Source: an uncultured Pelagibacteraceae bacterium
Lineage (GTDB): Bacteria; Pseudomonadota; Alphaproteobacteria; Pelagibacterales; Pelagibacteraceae
Length of the DNA: 55,963 nt
Assembly (NCBI GenBank): GCA_902603305.1
Contig: CACKUI010000004.1
Span: 1-55,963, forward strand
Direction: 5' to 3'
In this document: positions 1-9,545 of the stretch, in pieces
Numbering within the stretch: position 1 is the stretch's first letter
How the letters are laid out: every line of letters begins with the position of its first letter
The notes under the pieces: model-generated
The model's input: the letters and a program-made list of their open reading frames with translations, nothing else
What the model was told of the DNA's origin: nothing
The model's database searches: none
Made by a program: the position numbers and the translations under genes

Positions 1-1
1 T

Positions 2-1090
2 AGAAGCATAGATGATAAGATGGTTACAAATATGCTTCCCAAAACCTATAAAGCAATGGAAAACTGGGATGGTAAAGAACTTCCACCAGAAGAAGTTTTT
101 GAAGCATTTTATTTAGATTATAAAATTTTAGTTAAGAATAAAACTGCAGGAAAATTACAGACACAATTAAATTATGAAAAAAATGGTTTTAAAAGTGTTT
201 TAAAAAAACTTGCCAGAAAACAAAAGAAATTCGAGGAAGGAAACTACAAAGAACAAATAATGAAAGTTCACAAAAGATGGAGAAATGTTGAATATTGGAG
301 AGCAATTAAAAGAAGAGCTCCATCTTATACATATTCAAAATATCTTAAGGGTATAGATATGTACTCAAATGAAGATGGAAAAATTGTTCAAGTATCTGAG
401 GATAGACGAATTCACAGAATTTTATGGATTAGAACAGTGGAGGTTGCTTTCTTTGTAACTTTGTTTTGTTTTTTAATGGCTTATCCAATTGCACATTTAT
501 TGGCAACTCTACCCATGAAATATAGTAATTTGCTAATGATTTGTGTCTTATTGCCTTTTTGGACTTCTTTACTTGTAAGAACTGCTAGTTGGATGATTCT
601 TTTACAACAACAGGGTATTGTTAATGACTTTTTTGTTTGGATAGGTCTCGTTGCAGACGATAACAGACCAGAAATGATGTACAATAAAACTGGAACCTAT
701 GTAGCAATGACACAAATATTATTACCATTCATGGTGTTACCTTTGTACAGTGTTATGAAAACAATATCACCTAGTCTGATGAGAGCTGGCAAATCTTTAG
801 GAGCAACACCAGCTACTGCTTTTTTTAAAGTTTATTTTCCACTTACAATTCCGGGAATAGGAGCAGGCTGTCTACTAGTGTTTATTTTAGCAATTGGCTA
901 TTATATTACACCAGCCTTAGTAGGTGGAGCTTCAGGAACACTTATTAGTAACCAAATAGCATATCACATGAAGAGTACTTTAGATTGGAGTTTTGCATCT
1001 GCGATGGGCTTAATGCTTTTGACAGGAGTACTTGTAATCTATTGGATTTATAACAAACTGGTAGGAGTTGATAATATTAAACTAGGATAA
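2..1090 (+). CDS. ABC transporter permease, spermidine/putrescine type (PotB-like), 5'-partial
   Basis: Multiple TM segments and an EAA-like loop (SLMRAGKSLGATPATAFFKVYFPLTIPG). The frame stays open upstream of the called ATG at 20 to the window edge (..SIDDKMVTN..). Confidence 0.85.
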   Translation, partial: RSIDDKMVTNMLPKTYKAMENWDGKELPPEEVFEAFYLDYKILVKNKTAGKLQTQLNYEKNGFKSVLKKLARKQKKFEEGNYKEQIMKVHKRWRNVEYWRAIKRRAPSYTYSKYLKGIDMYSNEDGKIVQVSEDRRIHRILWIRTVEVAFFVTLFCFLMAYPIAHLLATLPMKYSNLLMICVLLPFWTSLLVRTASWMILLQQQGIVNDFFVWIGLVADDNRPEMMYNKTGTYVAMTQILLPFMVLPLYSVMKTISPSLMRAGKSLGATPATAFFKVYFPLTIPGIGAGCLLVFILAIGYYITPALVGGASGTLISNQIAYHMKSTLDWSFASAMGLMLLTGVLVIYWIYNKLVGVDNIKLG

Positions 1091-1092
1091 TT

Positions 1093-1947
1093 ATGGCTTT
1101 ACCGAAATATACAGAACCACATTATAGAATTTGGCATTATTTTTATCTTTTTGTTTGTGGATGTGTTTTCTTCTTTTTAATTGCACCTCTATTTGTAATT
1201 TTTCCATTATCATTTAATGCGGAGGAATTTTTAGTCTTTACAGATGGAATGAAGAGACTGGATCCAGATGCTTTTTCATTAAGGTGGTATAATGATATGA
1301 TTTATGGAACGAAAAATCCGTGGGGATTAGCAGCAAGAAATAGTTTTATAATTGCTATATTTGCAACTTTAGGATCAATTATTTTGGGTACTCTTGCTGC
1401 ATTGGGTTTAAGCAGTAGACATATGCCATATAAAGGTTTGATAATGGCAATTTTAATTTCTCCAATGATAGTTCCACTGATTATTTCAGGTGTTGCAATA
1501 TTCTTTTTTATGGCAAAAGTAGGTTTAGCAGCGACGCACTTGGGTATTATATTAGCACACATTATTCTTGGAACTCCCTTTGTTGTAATAACAGTTACTG
1601 CAACATTATCAGGTTTTGATCATAGTATAACACGTGCAGCATCTAGTCTTGGAAGCAGTCCTTATAATACATTTATGAAAATTACCTTACCATTAATATT
1701 ACCAGGAGTAATTTCAGGTGGTTTATTTGCTTTTGTAACATCATTTGATGAGGTTGTAGTCGTATTATTCTTAGCAGGCTTAGATAATACAACAATTCCA
1801 ATTCAAATGTGGACAGGTCTTAGAGAGCAGCTTAGTCCTACAATTTTAGCTGTAGCAACTTGCTTAATAGTTTTATCAGTATTAATTTTACTAACTGCTG
1901 AACTTTTGAGAAGAAGATCTGAGAGATTAAGAGGAATAAATAGATAA
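1093..1947 (+). CDS. ABC transporter permease, spermidine/putrescine type (PotC-like)
   Basis: TM segments and EAA loop (ITRAASSLGSSPYNTFMKITLPLILPG), directly after the PotB-like gene. Confidence 0.87.
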   Translation: MALPKYTEPHYRIWHYFYLFVCGCVFFFLIAPLFVIFPLSFNAEEFLVFTDGMKRLDPDAFSLRWYNDMIYGTKNPWGLAARNSFIIAIFATLGSIILGTLAALGLSSRHMPYKGLIMAILISPMIVPLIISGVAIFFFMAKVGLAATHLGIILAHIILGTPFVVITVTATLSGFDHSITRAASSLGSSPYNTFMKITLPLILPGVISGGLFAFVTSFDEVVVVLFLAGLDNTTIPIQMWTGLREQLSPTILAVATCLIVLSVLILLTAELLRRRSERLRGINR

Positions 1948-1948
1948 A

Positions 1949-3073
1949 TTAGTTTACAGACTCAATCACTGTAGCAATTCCCATACCTAAACCAATACAC
2001 TGAGTTGAAAGTGCATATTTTTTATTTTCTCTTTTTAGTAATTCAGCAGCTTTGCCCGTAATTCTTGCACCTGTTGCTCCAAGAGGATGTCCTAAGGCAA
2101 GCGCTCCGCCATCTAAATTAACTTTATCTTTATCAATACCTAAATCTTTAATACATGCTAAGGATTGTGACGCAAAAGCTTCATTCAATTCAACAATATC
2201 AATTTTATCTGCTGTCAATTTAGCTCTTTCCAAAGCTTTTTTTGATGCTCCAATTGGACCTAATCCCATATAGTCAGGGTCACACCCTTGCACTGCAGTA
2301 GATACAATTCTTCCCAAAATATTTAAATTATTTTCTTTTGCATAACTTTCTTCACAAATTAGTGTTGCAGCTGCACCATCGGTTAAAGGTGATGAAGTGG
2401 CTGCTGTAACAGTACCATTTTCATCAAACGCGAGTTTTAATCCATCCAACTTTTCCATTGTGCTGCCTGGTCTAATATTTCCATCGGTATCACAATCTCC
2501 GATTGATACAATTTCATTTTTAAAATTACCTTTTGTTTGTGCTTCATGTGCTTTTTGATGACTTGAGATTGCAAATTCCTGTTGTTCATTTCTTGAAATA
2601 TTATATTTTTTGGCAACATTTTCAGCAGTAGTTCCCATTGAAAAATATACGTGAGGATTATCACTTTTACTTTCAGGATATGGTATTGGATCAAAGCCTG
2701 TATTAACCCTAGTCATACTCTCAACTCCACCACATATAAATACTTTTCCCGCACCTAACGAAATTTTGCCTGCAGCAATATGAATTGCTTCCATTGAAGA
2801 ACCACACCATCTGTCAACTGTCATTCCAGAAGTTTTAACATCCATATTAGTTAAAAATGTTGTTAACTTTCCAATATTAAATGACTGCTCTCCAGTTTGA
2901 AATGCACACCCAACAACAATATCCTCAATATCCTCTTTTTTAACATTGGATTTAGCAACTAAATTTTTAATAACTTCTGCTAATAAATTCACTGGTTTTG
3001 TATCTACGAGCGCACCTTTTCTCGCCATTGTAAAAGGCGATCTTGAGAAGCCAGCAATTACAGGTTTAAACAT
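1949..3073 (-). CDS. Thiolase (acetyl-CoA acyltransferase)
   Basis: Thiolase motifs VDRWCGSSMEAI, GGALALGHPLGATGARI and CIGLGMG, with catalytic Cys/His/Cys present. Confidence 0.93.
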   Translation of the reverse strand: MFKPVIAGFSRSPFTMARKGALVDTKPVNLLAEVIKNLVAKSNVKKEDIEDIVVGCAFQTGEQSFNIGKLTTFLTNMDVKTSGMTVDRWCGSSMEAIHIAAGKISLGAGKVFICGGVESMTRVNTGFDPIPYPESKSDNPHVYFSMGTTAENVAKKYNISRNEQQEFAISSHQKAHEAQTKGNFKNEIVSIGDCDTDGNIRPGSTMEKLDGLKLAFDENGTVTAATSSPLTDGAAATLICEESYAKENNLNILGRIVSTAVQGCDPDYMGLGPIGASKKALERAKLTADKIDIVELNEAFASQSLACIKDLGIDKDKVNLDGGALALGHPLGATGARITGKAAELLKRENKKYALSTQCIGLGMGIATVIESVN

Positions 3074-3089
3074 ATCAATAAATATAAGG

Positions 3090-4256
3090 TTAATCTGGGA
3101 ATGGTAAAGAAGTTATAATGCCTTTTCTATTTTTTCCATTGAAAGTATTTACAAAAACCTCATTCCCAATTTCCCAATAATCCTTTAAAATCATAGAAAG
3201 GCCTATATTCTTTCTAAATCCTGGAGAATATATTCCAGATGCGATTTGCCCAATTTTTGTATTATCCTTTGAGTATACTGGTAAAGGTACACTGGTTGGC
3301 TTACATGGATCTCCATCAAACAAAATTCCTCTCATTCTTTGTACAATTCCATCAGATTGGATCTTTCTTAAAGCCTCTTTACCTATAAAATCATGATCAT
3401 CCTCTTGTTTGCAGTATTTTTCAAGATTACACTCCAGAGGATTATTTTCTCTTGTAAAGTCATTCCCATAAGACATTAACCCAGCCTCAATTCTATCAAT
3501 TAAATTTGGACATCCTGGAGAAATATTAAATTTTTGTCCACTCTCCCATATAGTATCCCAAAGTTTTTCTCCTAGTTCTATCTCATTAAAATGTGTTTCA
3601 AATCCTTTAAAGTATATTTCAAAACCATCTTGTTTACTGTAACCAGATCTTGCAATAATTTGTTTAGTTCCTAAAAAATCAAACACTTTAAAATTAAAAA
3701 ATTTTAACTTTTTAATATCCTCACCAAAAATTGAAATTAGTAGATCCTCAGATTTCGGACCTTGAATACCTAGTGGATATACATCTGGTTCGATAATTTC
3801 TACATTTAATTTTGATCCTAAAGCAATTCCTTTTGCCCAAAGTAAAATATCAGAATCTGCAATAGAAATCCAAAACATATCATCGTCGAGTTTTAATAAA
3901 ACTGGATCATTAATCATCCCAGCTGTGTCGTCAATTATTGGAATATAAAAACATTTACCGGTCTCCATTTTCTTTATGGATCGTGGTGTCATTTTTTGAA
4001 CCAATTTTTCAGCATCAGGCCCTGTAATTTGTACTTGTCTCTGGCAAGACACATCCCACACTTGAACCTGCTCTCTTAAATGCCAGTAGTCTTCTTCTAC
4101 AGTATTTTTAAAACCTTTTGGTAGCAGCATGTGATTAACAACAGTAAAATCGGATACTCCACATTCCTCTACTTTATTTGTAAATGGAGTTCGTCTTATA
4201 CGTCTAGACATATTTAATTTTATATTTTTTTGTGTAATTACTTTTTCTTTACTCAT
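3090..4256 (-). CDS. GcvT-family aminomethyltransferase, DMSP-demethylase (DmdA)-like paralog
   Basis: GcvT fold features; DmdA-like blocks RRIRRTPF, VVNHMLLP, DVSCQRQVQITGPDAEKLVQ, NDPVLLKLDDDMFWISIADSD, GCPNLIDRIEAGLMSYGNDF. Confidence 0.75.
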   Translation of the reverse strand: MSKEKVITQKNIKLNMSRRIRRTPFTNKVEECGVSDFTVVNHMLLPKGFKNTVEEDYWHLREQVQVWDVSCQRQVQITGPDAEKLVQKMTPRSIKKMETGKCFYIPIIDDTAGMINDPVLLKLDDDMFWISIADSDILLWAKGIALGSKLNVEIIEPDVYPLGIQGPKSEDLLISIFGEDIKKLKFFNFKVFDFLGTKQIIARSGYSKQDGFEIYFKGFETHFNEIELGEKLWDTIWESGQKFNISPGCPNLIDRIEAGLMSYGNDFTRENNPLECNLEKYCKQEDDHDFIGKEALRKIQSDGIVQRMRGILFDGDPCKPTSVPLPVYSKDNTKIGQIASGIYSPGFRKNIGLSMILKDYWEIGNEVFVNTFNGKNRKGIITSLPFPD

Positions 4257-4257
4257 T

Positions 4258-4593
4258 TTACTTAGACCACCACACTGTGTAACTATTTTTAGAAATTATT
4301 ATTGGAATATGATATTTTTTATTTTGATCTTCCATTTGAAATTTAATGTTTATTTCTGAAACTATTTTTTTTTCTGAAAAATAATTGCCAGTTTTACAAA
4401 CCATTTCATACTCACACTTGCAGTCGTCTTTACTTAATTCAAATTCTTGGAGTATACGTCCACCTTCATCAGATTTAGTCTTGCAGAAAACTTTCTTTTT
4501 TCCATTTTCATTAATTTGAAAAATAATTACGTCAACATTTGCAGCGTGCGAGCCATTTGTTGCATCCAATAAGTGAGAAGAGAAAGTTGCCAC
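4258..4593 (-). CDS. Transthyretin-like / 5-hydroxyisourate hydrolase-like protein
   Basis: FSSHLLDATNGSHAANVDV, TKSDEGGRI and YHIPIIIS resemble HIUase motifs; the C-terminus is YTVWWSK rather than the YRGS signature. Confidence 0.75.
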   Translation of the reverse strand: MATFSSHLLDATNGSHAANVDVIIFQINENGKKKVFCKTKSDEGGRILQEFELSKDDCKCEYEMVCKTGNYFSEKKIVSEINIKFQMEDQNKKYHIPIIISKNSYTVWWSK

Positions 4594-4595
4594 AA

Positions 4596-6338
4596 TTATT
4601 CTATTGATGATTTCTCTCTTTTACTTGCAACTGCAGAGACTATTGGGCTTAATACAGGTTTTGCTTTAACATTTACACATGCGGGTTTTCCACTTTCCAT
4701 AGCTCTTTTCAGTGCTGGACCTAGCTCTTCTCTTTTATTAACTAATTCTCCATGTCCTCCAAAACCCTCAAATATCTTGTGAAATGGTATATCGCGGAAG
4801 TCAGTTCCTACACTTTTTCCACTTTTAAATAACCTTTCTTGTTGCTGACCAATTGAAGCAAGACCCCCGTTATTATCAATTACAACAGTAATAGGTTTTT
4901 TCTCATAAAATACAGTTTCAATAGACATACCTCCTGATAAAAACGCACCATCACCACTAATCAGAACTACATTTGAATCTGGATTATGATTTTTAGCAGA
5001 TAGAGCGAATGAAACTCCAACACCTAACATACTAAAAGTTCCAGGATGCAATATTCCTTTTAATTTTTTCCCTTTGGCACCTGCAATGTTGATAGCAATT
5101 TCTGACCAAAAATGAGTATTTCCTCCATCGATTACAAGCCAATCATTTTCACTCATTGCATCTTGAACATCCAATGAAAGTTGTAGAGGGTGAATTTTTC
5201 CTCCATTTTTTTTTGATGCTTCAGCTTCAATTTCTAAATCTTTTAAAGATTTATCAACCCACTCTTTCTTTTTTTTTTTATTCTCATGAAACCACTTTGT
5301 ATCTAAAGACCATTTATTATTTTTTTTTAAGTTAGATAATGTGTCTAAAAAAACACCAGGATCACTTAGTAAACTTAAATCTGCAGCTCTATTAAGTTCT
5401 AATTCTTCATGTGAACCATTTACACAAACTAATTTTGTTGATTCTGGTATAAAAGGTGGATTTCCAAAATTTAATTGATTATCTAATCTTGCTCCAACAA
5501 CAAGAACTAGGTCTGAATTGTGAAATGCAAATTCTGAAGGAGGGTATTGATGTATGTCAGCCAATCCCATGTAAGCGTTAGCTTCCTCTCCTAGTAATTT
5601 TTGATGATACGGAACATTAAAAATTGGTATATTTAAATTGTTACCAGCTGCTTCAAGATTTTTTTCTGAATGTGACCACCAAACACCATGTCCACCAATG
5701 ATGACAGGTTTTTTTGAGTTACAAGCAAGTTCTAAGACTTCTGAAAGTGAATTTGGATCTGGCCACGCTTTGGCTATAGGTTTTGCTTTTTGAGAATATG
5801 GTCTTTCTTCTAAACCAACTTCCTCAGCAAAAGATGAAAACATTATATCAACAGGAAGACTAAGATGTACAGCGCCAGGATACCCGTTAGTTGCAATATG
5901 ATATGCTTTGTCTACAAATTCTCTTATTCTAGTTCCATCAGTAATACTTGCGCTATATTTTGTTAAAGGGGCTGCAATTGAAACATCGTCAATTTCTTTA
6001 AAACCACCTGAGCCTTGTCTTTTAAGACTGCTAGATCCTGTAATGTAAATAATTGGACTTCTCTCACCCCAAGCCTCCATCATTGAAGGGACAGCGTTAG
6101 TAAATCCTTCAGGTCCAACTAAACAGACTGATGGTTTACGTGTAATCCTTGTATTACCATCTGCTAAATGTCCAGCAATCTGCTCATGAGGAGTGTTTAT
6201 AACCTCAATTTGGCACTCAGCAAAACCTTCAATTGCTGGATTACAAAAACCTCCTGAAAGTGTAAAAACTTTACTAATTCCTTTGTCTTTAAGAGCTCTT
6301 GCAAGTAACGCTCCACCTCTAATTTTATTTTCACTCAT
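4596..6338 (-). CDS. Thiamine-pyrophosphate-dependent enzyme (acetolactate synthase / benzoylformate decarboxylase / oxalyl-CoA decarboxylase superfamily)
   Basis: N-terminal TPP-activating Glu context (NTPHEQIAGHLADG); C-terminal TPP/Mg motif GDGAFLSGGMSIETVFYEKKPITVVIDNN. Confidence 0.85.
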   Translation of the reverse strand: MSENKIRGGALLARALKDKGISKVFTLSGGFCNPAIEGFAECQIEVINTPHEQIAGHLADGNTRITRKPSVCLVGPEGFTNAVPSMMEAWGERSPIIYITGSSSLKRQGSGGFKEIDDVSIAAPLTKYSASITDGTRIREFVDKAYHIATNGYPGAVHLSLPVDIMFSSFAEEVGLEERPYSQKAKPIAKAWPDPNSLSEVLELACNSKKPVIIGGHGVWWSHSEKNLEAAGNNLNIPIFNVPYHQKLLGEEANAYMGLADIHQYPPSEFAFHNSDLVLVVGARLDNQLNFGNPPFIPESTKLVCVNGSHEELELNRAADLSLLSDPGVFLDTLSNLKKNNKWSLDTKWFHENKKKKKEWVDKSLKDLEIEAEASKKNGGKIHPLQLSLDVQDAMSENDWLVIDGGNTHFWSEIAINIAGAKGKKLKGILHPGTFSMLGVGVSFALSAKNHNPDSNVVLISGDGAFLSGGMSIETVFYEKKPITVVIDNNGGLASIGQQQERLFKSGKSVGTDFRDIPFHKIFEGFGGHGELVNKREELGPALKRAMESGKPACVNVKAKPVLSPIVSAVASKREKSSIE

Positions 6339-6339
6339 T

Positions 6340-7506
6340 TTAGTAATTTACTTTATTTACAGTACTATCTATTAGTATATTAGAAGTAACATCATTAATA
6401 TCATTTAATCCTACTAACCCAAGTGTAGTGCTAGCTTCTTCTTTAATAATTTCCACAATTCTCCTTAATCCTTTTCTTCCATCAGCTCCCATTGCATACA
6501 TCACGGGTCTACCAATCATTGCATAATCGGCACCAAATGCAAGCGCTCTCACTATATCACTGCCACTTCTTATTCCACTATCAAAGATTAAAGGAAAATC
6601 ACTTCCCACTGATTTTCTTATTAGTGGAAGCATATTTATTGCAGCCGTTGCACTGTCTAATTGTCTACCACCATGATTTGAAACTTGAATTGCATCAGCC
6701 CCTGCTTCTTTTATTTGTATTGCATCATCAGGAGACATTACTCCCTTTATTATCAATTTACCTTTCCATTTATCTCTTACTCTCTTTAAAGTATCCCAAT
6801 CTGTAGAACCTCTACTTTCTTTTCTTTTAAATATACCATCACCACTTTTAGATGTTACATAATTCATTGGTTTAGGAATGCCACTTAGCAAAGTAGAAAT
6901 AGACCAAATAGGGTGAGTTGCAAAATCAAAAAATTGTTTCGGACCTATTTTAAAAGGATATGAGAAACCATTTTTATCATCTCTAGTTCGTCTTGATAGT
7001 ACTGGAACATCTACAGTTAATATTGCAACTGTGTAACCTGTGTTTTTGGCTCTATCTAAAAGTTCCATTACAAAGTTTTCGTCTTGGAATATATATAACT
7101 GCATCCACGCGTGACCTTTTGAAAGTTCATACATTTTTTCTAAAGTTGTTGTGGAAGCCATTGAAACACAAGTGGGGATATTATTTCTAGCACTTTCAGC
7201 TGCTAACATAGAGTCTGCTCCAGGCCATGATAAATTAGTCATTCCCATTGGAGCAAAGCCAAATGGAAAATCAAATTCATAACCTAATACTTTTTTCTTA
7301 AGAGATCTTTTCTCAACATTTCTTAAAACTTTAGGTTCAAGTCTAATCTGATCTAATGCTTTGCTGTTTATTTCTGCTAATTTTTCATCTCCAGATGCTC
7401 CATCAATAAAATCAAAAACTAATTTAGGTAGACGTTTTCTTGACAATTCTCTTGCATCTTTAATGCTAAAAATTTTTTGACTTGGTAGAATATTATCACT
7501 CATCAT
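6340..7506 (-). CDS. FMN-dependent alpha-hydroxy acid dehydrogenase/oxidase (lactate/mandelate/glycolate type)
   Basis: LPKLVFDFIDGASGDE, MQLYIFQD, TVDVPVLSRRTRD, IKGVMSPDDA and VSNHGGRQLD motifs. Confidence 0.92.
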   Translation of the reverse strand: MMSDNILPSQKIFSIKDARELSRKRLPKLVFDFIDGASGDEKLAEINSKALDQIRLEPKVLRNVEKRSLKKKVLGYEFDFPFGFAPMGMTNLSWPGADSMLAAESARNNIPTCVSMASTTTLEKMYELSKGHAWMQLYIFQDENFVMELLDRAKNTGYTVAILTVDVPVLSRRTRDDKNGFSYPFKIGPKQFFDFATHPIWSISTLLSGIPKPMNYVTSKSGDGIFKRKESRGSTDWDTLKRVRDKWKGKLIIKGVMSPDDAIQIKEAGADAIQVSNHGGRQLDSATAAINMLPLIRKSVGSDFPLIFDSGIRSGSDIVRALAFGADYAMIGRPVMYAMGADGRKGLRRIVEIIKEEASTTLGLVGLNDINDVTSNILIDSTVNKVNY

Positions 7507-8188
7507 TAATTTTAATATATTCTTTTAAATTAAGTTGTTTATTTTGATCAACAAAATAAGCATTATGACTTTCTCTTGAAGAATAAACCTCAGTTGGTTT
7601 TCCGTCAATAAAAAGTACCGCAACTCCATCATCAACAGCTATACCATTTGGTAAAGTTTTATTTTTTATACTTTGTCTATATTTATCTGCTCTTTTTGCA
7701 TCTGAATAATGTGGAGTAAAGCTTCCAGAAATAAGTCCAATACCGTTTAATGGTTTAAAATTAGGCCCATCCGAGTCTGTAAGAAAGTAATCAAACCAAC
7801 ATGCAGCCCCAGCACTTACTCCAGAAAGAATAATTCCTGAGTTATAAACTTCTTTAAAAATTTCAAATAAATTATTTCTTTTCCATAAGTCGAGCATAAA
7901 TTTAGTATTTCCTCCACCAACATAAATAGCATCCAAATTTGAAATCCAGTTTTCAAAACCCTTAACATTTGAGACAAGATTGAAATGAGAAACTTTAAAA
8001 TTAGTATTTTTAAATCTTTTATAGAATAGCTGGGTTTTTTTTACGTCATCATTACTAGCAGTTGGTAAAAACCCTACAGAGCATTTTTTTTTATTTATTT
8101 GATCTAAAAAAAATTGATCTAAATCGCTATCCTCATCATGAGTGAAACCACCACCTCCAACTGCTATTATTTGTTTTTTACCCTTCAC
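7496..8188 (-). CDS. Peptidase family S51 (dipeptidase E/cyanophycinase-like)
   Basis: Nucleophile motif GVSAGAACWF; IYVGGGNTKFML; AVGGGGF start. Confidence 0.82.
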   Translation of the reverse strand: MKGKKQIIAVGGGGFTHDEDSDLDQFFLDQINKKKCSVGFLPTASNDDVKKTQLFYKRFKNTNFKVSHFNLVSNVKGFENWISNLDAIYVGGGNTKFMLDLWKRNNLFEIFKEVYNSGIILSGVSAGAACWFDYFLTDSDGPNFKPLNGIGLISGSFTPHYSDAKRADKYRQSIKNKTLPNGIAVDDGVAVLFIDGKPTEVYSSRESHNAYFVDQNKQLNLKEYIKINDE

Positions 8189-8201
8189 TAAATAAATTTT
8201 T

Positions 8202-9431
8202 TTAATTTGTGGTTTTAATACCAGGCCAAGGATTAGGTGCTTTAGGAATATTTCTATTTAGACCTCTAACAATTTCTCCTTTAGCATCATACATTGGCAA
8301 TTTACAGATTTCTCCTTTATGTACTTTTCCATCAGTGCATTTAACATCAACAACATCTCCTGGTCCATTTTCATTATTATCGAGGTGTACAATACCAACT
8401 CCACAAATTTGATATGGTGACCAAGTGCTAGAAGTTATTTTACCAACATTTTTTTCATTTATTTTAATGCTCTCACCTTTAATAGCAGTTCCCTCCACAA
8501 CTCTAATTCCCCATGTCTTACATTTTTTATCTGATGTCATAAGAGCTTCTTTTCCAATAAAATCTTCTTTATTAAAATTTATAAAACGCCCGAGACCAAC
8601 TGAAAATGGATTTGTTTTTTTTGTAAAATCTTGACCTGCGGAAAGTAGACCTGCCTCAATTCGTCTACATCTAAAACCTGGTGTGGCGACTAAAATCATA
8701 CCTAATTTTTTTCCTTCATCAAGAATGTAATCTCCTATTTTCTCAGTTTCATTTTCAGGTCGAAAATAAATTTCCCAACCAAGCTCATTTGTAAAACCAC
8801 TTCTACTTACAATTACTTTTTGATCTAAAATTTGTAATTCTTTCCAATCAAAATATTTCCAGTCATTTTCAGAAAATCCGTCTGCTATATTTTCTAACAG
8901 TTTCATTGATAAAGGACCCTGGATTTGACTTACCCATACTTCAGGATCTTTTATTTCAACATCCATATTTTTTGAGTGAGCTTTATACCAAGAAAATAGA
9001 TCTCCATCTGCTTGAGCAAACCAATATTTATCTTCGTCAATTTTTAATAAAACTCCGTCTGTTATCATTCCCCCATCGTGATAACAAGCAAACTGGTAAG
9101 AACATCTTCCTTTTGATATTTTTGATACATCTCTTGGAAATATTTTTTGTAATAATTTTAATGAGTCTGGACCAGATATTTCAAATGGATGTTCACCAGT
9201 ATGTCTAAATATTATTTCTTGCCTTCCTTTCCAATACATTTCCTCAGAACTAACATTTGACAATTTCTCTAGTGTTAATCTTCCAGCATAATTAGAGTAT
9301 TCAGGATCATAAGGAAGCTCTTGATAAGTTAGTGGATGAACTTGAATTGACCTTGCAAGCTCCACAGAGCTAGAATTTTCAAGGCTAATAGGCTTAACTG
9401 TAAACCTATATTTATTGATTAAATCTTTCAT
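8202..9431 (-). CDS. GcvT-family tetrahydrofolate-dependent methyltransferase/demethylase
   Basis: HPFEISGPDSLKLLQKI, TDGVLLKIDEDKYWFAQADGD, RSGFTNELGWEIYFRPE, RIEAGLLSAGQDF, FIGKEAL. Confidence 0.82.
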   Translation of the reverse strand: MKDLINKYRFTVKPISLENSSSVELARSIQVHPLTYQELPYDPEYSNYAGRLTLEKLSNVSSEEMYWKGRQEIIFRHTGEHPFEISGPDSLKLLQKIFPRDVSKISKGRCSYQFACYHDGGMITDGVLLKIDEDKYWFAQADGDLFSWYKAHSKNMDVEIKDPEVWVSQIQGPLSMKLLENIADGFSENDWKYFDWKELQILDQKVIVSRSGFTNELGWEIYFRPENETEKIGDYILDEGKKLGMILVATPGFRCRRIEAGLLSAGQDFTKKTNPFSVGLGRFINFNKEDFIGKEALMTSDKKCKTWGIRVVEGTAIKGESIKINEKNVGKITSSTWSPYQICGVGIVHLDNNENGPGDVVDVKCTDGKVHKGEICKLPMYDAKGEIVRGLNRNIPKAPNPWPGIKTTN

Positions 9432-9545
9432 TACTTTTTTTTAAATAATCAAAATACATCAATAAAACAAATAAAAAAGAACCATTTTCACTGTTGCTAT
9501 ATAAGTTGCTAATTGTTACCTTTTACTTTTTAAAGAGAGGAAATT

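Noticed and set aside
481-684. Antisense ORFs inside clear genes (e.g. 481-684, 1302-1562, 2052-2273, 6492-6806, 8906-9208, 16535-16873, 46741-47094, 55542-55895)
   Set aside because: They lie wholly within strong, motif-supported CDSs on the other strand, have low-complexity or unmotivated translations, and no plausible SD; treated as shadow ORFs.
1940-1955. Terminator between PotC-like and thiolase convergent genes
   Set aside because: The genes are separated by only 1 bp and no hairpin/U-tract is visible.
9432-9545. Possible glycine or SAM-type riboswitch in intergenic regions near GcvT-like genes
   Set aside because: I looked for conserved core sequence blocks of these riboswitches and did not recognise any; a covariance-model scan (e.g. 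Rfam glycine, SAM-V) would be the decisive check.
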